Assembly: GCA_003140935.1 (NCBI GenBank)
Contig: PLLJ01000055.1
Location: 1 to 39,297 of the forward strand
Origin: Candidatus Omnitrophota bacterium
Lineage (GTDB): Bacteria; Omnitrophota; Omnitrophia; Omnitrophales; Aquincolibacteriaceae
Length of the DNA: 39,297 nucleotides
Direction of reading: 5' to 3'
The notes under the pieces are model-generated. The model did no database searches. It had not been told where the DNA came from and was given only the letters and a program-made list of their open reading frames with translations. Shown in pieces: positions 29,901 to 38,900 of the stretch; the first letter of the stretch is position 1, and every line of letters starts with the position of its first letter. Made by a program: the position numbers and the translations under genes.

Positions 29901-32900
29901 GCGGATTGCCAGAACTTTGGTAGAACAGCATATCCGCACGGACGGCGCTAACGAATGGATCCAGGATCCCGTGAAACGGTCACAAGCGCTTATTTCTCTT
30001 TGGGATGCAGATATTTTTTATATGTCTCAAGCAGGGTCTGATGATGCCCCGCAGTACCAGTGGTCAAGCCTCAGCGATCCGGATGTTAACTACAGCATGC
30101 AGGTCCGGGACGATTGGCATCAATCCCTTTTTTCGAAAAACGAACGCGTTCCGATCTCCGAGCTTGAAACAAGACTTCTTGAACTTACGGGAATTTATCA
30201 GCAGCGCAAGCAAGAAATCGAAGCTCAAATCGCCGAAATCACCGCTCAAGACCCGCAAGATCCGCGGATCTTGAATTTGCAGAATGCTCTGGCTCTCTTG
30301 GACGGAAATTACGGGACGCAAAACACACAGCTGCGTGCCGCCATCGATGATGGGGAAATGGTGTCGAAGTCTCAGGCGGGAAATGACGATCCCTCCTATC
30401 AATGGTCCAGTAAAACCGACCACAATACGAGCTACGGGTTATCCATGAACACGCACGTGCCGGTCGGGATGGCGGACGCCAACGGGAACTATGCGACTTT
30501 CCGGACAGAATTTTCCGTGGCCGTCACACAGCGGGTCAGCATTCATGACATCGATACGAACAGCGACGCTTACAAATTAATCCAGGATCCGAATCAACAG
30601 ACGCCGGCCGCGCAGGCCGCGGCGGAAGTCGGGATTATGGTTTACAAAGCCGTGACCGACGGCAAAGATCCCGTTTATCAATGGACCAGTTCGCTCAACA
30701 CGGCGGTCAGTTACAGCCTTTCTTTCGACGCGCATGTGCCCGTCGGCTTGGCCGGACAGGAAATCAAAGTGGCGAATTTCACCCGGACCGAAAAAATCAG
30801 CCGTGCGGCCATGCTGGACCTGTTGCCCGCGATCAAGAATCCGAGCGAAAAAACGAACGCGATCGCGGCCATTGCCGACGGAGAAAGCTTTGCCGTCTCC
30901 CAACGGGGACCGGTGGATAATTTGAATTACTCCTGGTCGAGTCTTTCCAACGCGCTCGTGAGTTATTCCATTTCGTTGGATACTCACGTAGTTCTCGGCC
31001 GAGAAGCGACATTCAAGAAGTCCACGCGCACGAGCCTGGAAGATGTTGAGGCCCTGACGGTACCGACGAAAAACGTCGACGTCTCTCAAAACGTCACGGA
31101 TGAAAGATTCAGCACTACGAAGACCATCCGTGAACTGTTATTGGGGAATTTAATAAACGACCCTAATTGGGCCCAGGCGATGCCCCAACTGATCGAAGGC
31201 GTGGGCGCGGACGGGACTCTTGATTGGACGGGCTATGCCATCACCTCCGCCGACGGATTGATCACGCGGACGGTGATCTTGAATCTCGAACTCGGCCCGG
31301 ACGGCCAATACGTCGATGTGGATCCGTCCACACCGGGCATTGACCGGATGCAGTACATTGAAACTCGTAAGATTTCAAAAGACACGGAAGTTCTTCCGGG
31401 CCATACAGCCTTAGAGATTTTGGGTTCCCATGTGGCAGAAACAGATTGGCCGGTCACACGGGTGAGCATTTCGCTGACCGATTTCAGCGATCCTCAGCGG
31501 GTTCTGACGAATGATTTCTATAATCTCAACGCAGCGGCGGTTCCCGGTCAATTCAACGTGGCGATTATTAGGAGCCCGACCGACATTCAATTTGTGACTC
31601 AAGTCGACGTCAGCGAGGTCGTCGGTGCGGTCAAGCTCATCCGGGATGATGAAATGCGTCTTGCGGCCAACCGGGCGGCAACGGATCCGCTCGCGGTTTT
31701 CTATAAAGTCGAAGGGGATAACAAGCAAACCGTTTATCAATGGACGAATTCGAATGATCCTAACGTGTCCTATTCCATCAATATTGATCTGAAGGCGCCG
31801 GCGGGAGATGAGGGCTTTTTTACTCAAGAGGCTACGTTTGTGACCACCACGCGGGTCAGCCGCGAAAGTGTGGCTAAAGTTTATGACGATCAAATCGCTT
31901 TGGTGCTTTTGTCCGTGATCGATGCGACCCTGCGGACCAACTTGATCGCCGCGGCTTCCATGGATGCTTTTAAAGATCTCATTAACAATGCGGCTGACTT
32001 GCCTGCGGAGCTCAAGGATGTGATTGCAGCCTGGAATACGGCGGATCCCGAGGACATGACGGCCTTTACTTCGGTTCAGAGCAGTCTGGCCGACCCGGTC
32101 CTCCAGGCCAAAGCGCTTTCCGGCACCGCCACGATTTCTCCCGAAGAGCTCAAAATGCTTATGGAAGGTCTTAAAGAGAACACGAACGTTGCTACAACCT
32201 TTAACCGTTCTCTTACCATCGAAAGCCATCCCGGTTTAAGCCTCGACGAAACTTCCGTCATTCAATACAGCTGGACCAGCCTTGACGGGATCAAATCGTA
32301 TTCGCTCAACTACGGCAATGTGGCGATCATGGAAAGCGACGGTACTTTTACTTATGACCGTGAAGCAAGTTTCTCCGAATCCCAGCGGTTTGCCCAGATC
32401 AGCGAGGATTATCTTACACAGCTGTGTCTGATTCCTTATATCGCTTCGGCAGTGGCCGATGGATCCGCCGGAGTGACGATGGAACAGCTGCAAGCAGCCG
32501 CGAATCTCACGGAATTCAAAGCGCTGGTTGCCGGATCCGGTCTCGGGGATGACATTAAAAACGCGGCGAACGCTTTGACGGAAGACGACTGGACTCAAAA
32601 GATCAAATCCGACCTGGCGATACCGCGGCATATGACCACTCTGACGCGGACGGATTACAACGCGTTCAAGGCAGCTCTGGCATTGACGAGTGAAGACACC
32701 CTTTTCACGATGACGCGCATTGCCGGCGGTTATGAATACGGTTGGGAAGGTCTTGATGATAAAGAACAAGTGACGGAATACAGATTATCCGAGCGGGTCG
32801 ACGAAGTGGCCGTGAGCAGAGACACGAACGGGAATGACGTGTACGCCCAAGATGAAGCCTGGACTTTCCGTTCCGAAACAAAAGTTTCGGAGGCTTCAGT

Positions 32901-35900
32901 CTCTGGGAAAGAGGCGGTACTGACCGCTGACAAGCGGCAGCAGTATATGGACGCTCTGCAGCGCGTCGGTTCTGCAACGGATTTCACGGTCACCAAAACG
33001 GGCCGGGATGTGAACTACAGCTGGATCAGTGCCGACAAAACACAAGTGTATACGCTTTCCAAGACCTTCGCGAAGGTGGAAAACCAGACAGAAGTCGTTG
33101 GGAAATGGGACTTCAATATTCAAGTGCGCGTCCGTCGCAGCGTGGTAGAAAAAGCCGCCTTGAGTTTGCCCCCCGGCTTGGAAAAAGACCAGTATCTTGT
33201 CGGGATACAAAATACGGCCAGCTGGACCAAATTCACCATGGCGATTAGCGGGAATGATGTGAACTATAAATGGACAAACCGCAGCGGTGGGGTGACCTAC
33301 AGCTTGACCAACAGCAAGCAGATCAAAGAGTTTTCGGATCCGCAGGGTAACATTACTCGCCAGCTCGGAGACAATTGGAGTTTTTCGAGTTTTAACCGCG
33401 TGGTGAAATCGTACGTTGACAATTTTGTTGCACAGATCGAAGACCCCGATCAAAAAACGCAATACCTGCAAGCCCTTCAAGACACGGACGCGTCTACGAT
33501 TTACACCCGGACCATCAGTGGGGACAGCACGAGTTACCGTTGGACCGGATTGGATGATGCGACGACTTACTTGCTTGGTTTTTCGAAACAGCTGACATTG
33601 CAGGTCAAGATGGAGGCAGGCGTTCCGGCCCGCGACGCGCAAGGCAATATTCTTTACGAAACGGATGTTCAAGGTAATTATTTGTATGACACGTCGGAAA
33701 AATGGTATTTCCGGACCGAGGTCCTGGTGCTTGCCGATGAAGTCGCGAATCATGCGGCGCAACTTCAAAACGAGGTTTTGAGAGAGCAATACGATCTGGC
33801 CTTTAACGAACGCACGGGCGCTACATTCTTTACGCGCAGTCAATCCGGTAAGGACACGACTTATTTATGGAATGCATATCTTGATACGCCGAGTCTCAAA
33901 GGACAAACCGCCAGCTATACGTTGAGCATGACGTCGGAAAAAATCACAGCGGCTGACGGAACGGTCAGCGATATCGACCGCTGGAATTTCCGGGCGGATT
34001 TCTTGGTTGATATCAGCGTTGTGCGTTACAGGACACAATTTTTAGACGACGATTCAAAAGCCGCTCTGGAAGCCGTTTTGGCGGAATTGGATGCCAAAGA
34101 CCCGACTCACGGGACGAAATTCACAAGAACGACGACAGGTATGGAAGATTCTTACACCTGGCAAAGTTTTGATCACGTAAAAAATTACAGTCTGAATGTT
34201 TCGCGTTTGAGTGAGACTTCGGAGGAAGGCGCCCGCTGGTCTTTCAATGAGCAAATGAACGTGCCCAAGATTGCCGTGGAAGGATATTCAAGCCTTCTTG
34301 AAACGCAATATCAGGCGGCTTATGAAGCCGCTTTGGCGGATATTTGTGCGGCGGGGGATACGAGTTGCCTGATGACCACATTTACCATGACGAAGAGCGG
34401 GGAGAACATTTCGTTCAACTGGAAGAGCAAAGACGGCTCCAAGGCCTATTCGCTCGCCCGTAGTATCGAACGGACGCTTGAAACGGAAACGATAGATCCT
34501 GCCACCGGCAAGGTCACGGCCCGCACTTATAATCAACGGCAGAAATGGAATTTTACGACTAATATCGCGGTCACGAAAGATGAGGCGGCGGGATTTGTGG
34601 ATGCACTCGAAACGGATTCGCTCAGAAATCAGTACAACCAGGCGTTAGGCGCCGCATCCGTGGATGCCACCACGGTCTTTACCAAAACCTTAAGCGGTGA
34701 GAGCCTCAGCTACAGCTGGACGGCGCTGGACGGTATCACGACCCACCGGCTCGCCCGTTCGAAACAAACCATCTACGATCCTGAAACCGAATGGGTTAAC
34801 GGCGTCGAACAAGTGAAGCGTGATGCCCAGGGTAATGTTATTTACAAATCCGCTTATGTTGAGCAATGGAAATGGAATTTCAGTTCCGAGCAGCTCGTCC
34901 TTCGCAGTGAAGTCTTAAGCGGTGCGAATAAAATGAAATTAGAAACGCAAGAATTGCGCGACCATTATCAGTCCGTTTTGGACGAAACACCTTTGACGGT
35001 CGCCTTTACCCGCTCCACAAGCGGCGACGATGTTTCGTATTCCTGGCAGAGTACGGACAAGGCCCGGACTTTCACGCTAGGGCAAACCCTCGTAAAAGTT
35101 GAAACCGGGAAGGATGCGGACGGGAATCCCATTTACGGACAATCGGTCGGTCGCTGGTCTTTTACGGAGCAGGTTGCAGTATTGAAATCCTTGGTCGAAC
35201 CGCAAATCGCCTTGCTGACAGACAACGATCAGGCGACTTTGATGCAGGCGGCGCTCGGGGATGTGAATGCCTTCACGACCTTTACGCGTTCGATCAGCGG
35301 GGCCGACTCGAGCTATAGCTGGCGCTCTGTGGACGATGCCCGTACTTATACGATCGCCTCCGAATCCTTGAAAGATGAACACGGCGTTCCGATGGGCGTG
35401 AAATCCACTTTCAGCACCCAGTCTCAAGTGAAGAAAATTGAAGTCGAGAATCATGCGGCGGATATGGAGGCAGAATACCGCTCGCAATATACGAACGCAT
35501 TAGCCGATACCAATAACGCGACGGTTTTTACAAAGACGATTACGGGTCGTGAAATAAGCTATAGCTGGAAGTCCGCACTCGAAGGCAAAACCTACACATT
35601 GGCGCAGGCCATAGAAAAAATTTATATCCCCGAACTGAATACCGACGGGACCGTGAAAACCGACGTACAAGGCCAAGTGGTTTACAAGGTCAAAGACGGC
35701 ACGACGGAATTAGATTATACGGAGGCCTTAAAGTGGACCTTCAGCGAGCAGGCCATTGTCCTGAAATCGGAAGCCGCGTCCAAAACAGACAATCTGGAGA
35801 CCTGGGAACTCCGGAATCAGTACAGCCTGGCGCTCAATGATACGGACGAGGCCACGACCTTCACGCGGACCTTGAGCGGCTTGAGCATTACTTACAGCTG

Positions 35901-38900
35901 GAAATCGGCGTTCGTCGGCAAGACTTACAGCCTCTCGAAAGAACACGTGAAGGTGCTTACGGACGAACAGCGGAATGCGGCCGGCCAAGTGATCTCACAG
36001 ACATTTACGGACAGCGAGAAATGGTCGTTCAGCGAACAAGTCTATGTGTCGCCGGCCGAAGTTGGAAGCCATGTGGATCAGTTGAACAATATTGACCTGA
36101 AAACGCAGTACGAGGCAGCTCTTACCGATGTCGCTCTTGGAACCTACTTTACACGAATGACCAGCGGCGCGGATATCAGCTACAGCTGGAAATCCAAGGA
36201 CGGTGTTCAGTCCTATGCGTTGACTGAAGAGCGGGTCATCCAAACTCCGGCCACCGAGTCCACGCCGCCGGTTTATTCCGATGCGAATGCAAAATGGAAT
36301 TTCAGCGCGCAGTTCCGCGTTCAACGAATTGAAGTTGCCGGTCATGAAGGTGATCTGGACAAAGATTCCCAAGCTCAATATATATCCGTGCTGCCGCCGG
36401 CGACCGATACCGAGACCGTCTTCACCAAGACGGTGAGTGGTGACGGCATCACGTATTCATGGAAATCTCAAGACCAGGGAGTGACCTATAGCCTGAACCG
36501 TTCCGCGGAAAAAGTCGTCGTTCCGGAAACCGAAATTGTCGACGGCACAGAACGTGTCAAAACGGATGCTTCCGGAAATACGATCTACAGAACAGACGCG
36601 AACGGGAATTTGCTCACGGAAAACGCCAGAAAATGGAGTTTCAGCGAGCAATCGATTGTGGCCCGGAGCATGGTCGAAGCCAATATTGCGAATCTTCCGA
36701 CCGATTTATTGAGGACCCAGGTCACGGCCGCCCTTGCAAACGCGGCTTCCGGCATGGCCACCTTCAGCCGTTCGCTCAGCGGCAAAAATATCAGTTTTAC
36801 CTGGAAGTCTTTGAGCAACGGGAAAACTTACAGCGTGAACGGAACGGCCACCAAGGTATTAACGGTCGGAACCGTGATCCCGGCTGCGGATAACGTTTGG
36901 GATGAGTCGGCTTTGAAATGGAGTTTTAGCGAGGAATCCCTTATTTTGAAAAGCGAAGTGTCCGGTCATCTGGCCGATCTCCCGCAGGAACAGCAGCAAC
37001 AATACACGGATGCCCTTGCCGACACAGATGACACCTCGACCTACTTTACAAAGACAATAGGCGGTAATCAGATCAGTTATAGCTGGAGCTCGAAGGATGG
37101 GGTTAAATCGTATGTGCTGACCAAGGAAACCCTGAAAGACGGGAGCGGCGCGGTCACCATTCAGGACAGATGGACCATGAACGAACAGATCCGCGTCAAA
37201 AAGATCGAAGTCGAAAACCATACGGCGGATCTTGATCCCGACCAAGCGGTCCAATACCAGCTTGCACTTTCAGATACCAATGATGCGACGATTTATACCA
37301 AGAACCTGAGCGGCAATGAGGTCAGCTATAGCTGGAAAAATTCAGAAGGAGCCATCACTTATAACCTGACGCGAGGCGTGAAAAAGATTTCGAACGCTGA
37401 CGGCAGTTTGGCGGAGACCCAGACCAAGTGGACTTTTTCTAAACAGGCCTCTGTCGCGAAGGGCCTCGTCAGCATCTATGTCGACCGCTTGGAATCGCAG
37501 GCTGTCAAAGATCAATACGCGGCGGCCCTTGCGGACACGGATGCGGCGACGGAATACACGCTGAGTGTGAGCGGAACCGACATCAGTTTTTCGTGGAAAC
37601 CGATTTCAGGGAGTACCACTTACACGCTTTCAAAAGCAGCGACTCAGGTGCGCCAGGCCGACGGGAGTTGGATTGCAGGAGAAAAGTGGAGCTTCAGCGC
37701 ACAAGCGCTTGTCCTGCGTTCGGAGGTGGAATCGAACGCTAATAATCTCGAGACCGATGAAATGCGTACTCAGTATGCGGCAGCGCTCAGCGCCCAACAT
37801 GCTCCGGTTTCGACTCTTTTTACTAAATCGGTTTCCGGAAACGAGATCTCTTACAGCTGGGCGGATCAAGACGGCATCACCTCCTACAATCTCTCCAAGG
37901 CCGTGACGCCGTCCACCGGCGCCGAGAGGTGGTCGTTTGTTTCCACCGCGTTGGTACTGCTTGCCGAGATCCAAGGACATGTCGACGATCTTGCGATCAA
38001 TGATCCGGCTGATGCGGATGCCGCAACGTTGAGGCAGCAATATAATGATGCGCTGCTCGATTTCAATTCCAGGACGGAATTTTCGAGAACCATCAGCGGC
38101 ACTGAAATATCTTATGCCTGGAAGAGCGCGGACAAAAAACAATCCTACGCGCTTTCCAAGACGGTCACGCAAGAACTCCAGCAGGACCGGACTTATCTCG
38201 AAAAAACCAAATGGAGTTTTAGCACCCAGCTGGTGCTGAGCAAAGACGCGCTCATGAGTTCCAATCCCGCTCTGGGAAGTGCGCTCCAAGCCCAGTACGG
38301 AGCGGCTTTGGCGGATACGGTGTCCGCGACCGAATTCACAGTCTCGACTTCGGGACGGAATATCAGTTATTCCTGGAAGAACACAAACGGGGAAAAGACT
38401 TATACCCTGGCATCTTCAGTAGCCAAAACGTTGCTCACTGAAACCAACGGCGTGAAGACCTACCAGGAAGGGACGAAGTGGAATTTCACGGAACAGATCG
38501 CCGTGCCGGCTTCCGAAGTATCGGGTTCATTATCCGGACTTTCGGCCGATCAAAAAGCCCAAGCCGACGCAGCGCTCGCCGCCGCGAATTCAGCGACCGC
38601 TTATTCGCGTTCGACGAGCGGGACCGATGTCACTTATAGTTGGAAAAATCCGACCGGTCGACAAGCTTACAGTCTCTCGAAGACTCTTGTGCAGGAACAG
38701 CAGACGAGCGGCGATTATCTTGCCAAAGAAAAATGGAGTTTCACGGTCCAAACCGTGGTGGCCCAAGCAGTCTTCTCCGATCAGATTTCGGAACTTGCAA
38801 ACCAAACACTGAAAGATCAACTCACCGCCGCGTTATCTGATATTAACAGCTTTACGGAATTTACGCTCTCCGCCAGCGGGACTGACGAAAATTACGGCTG

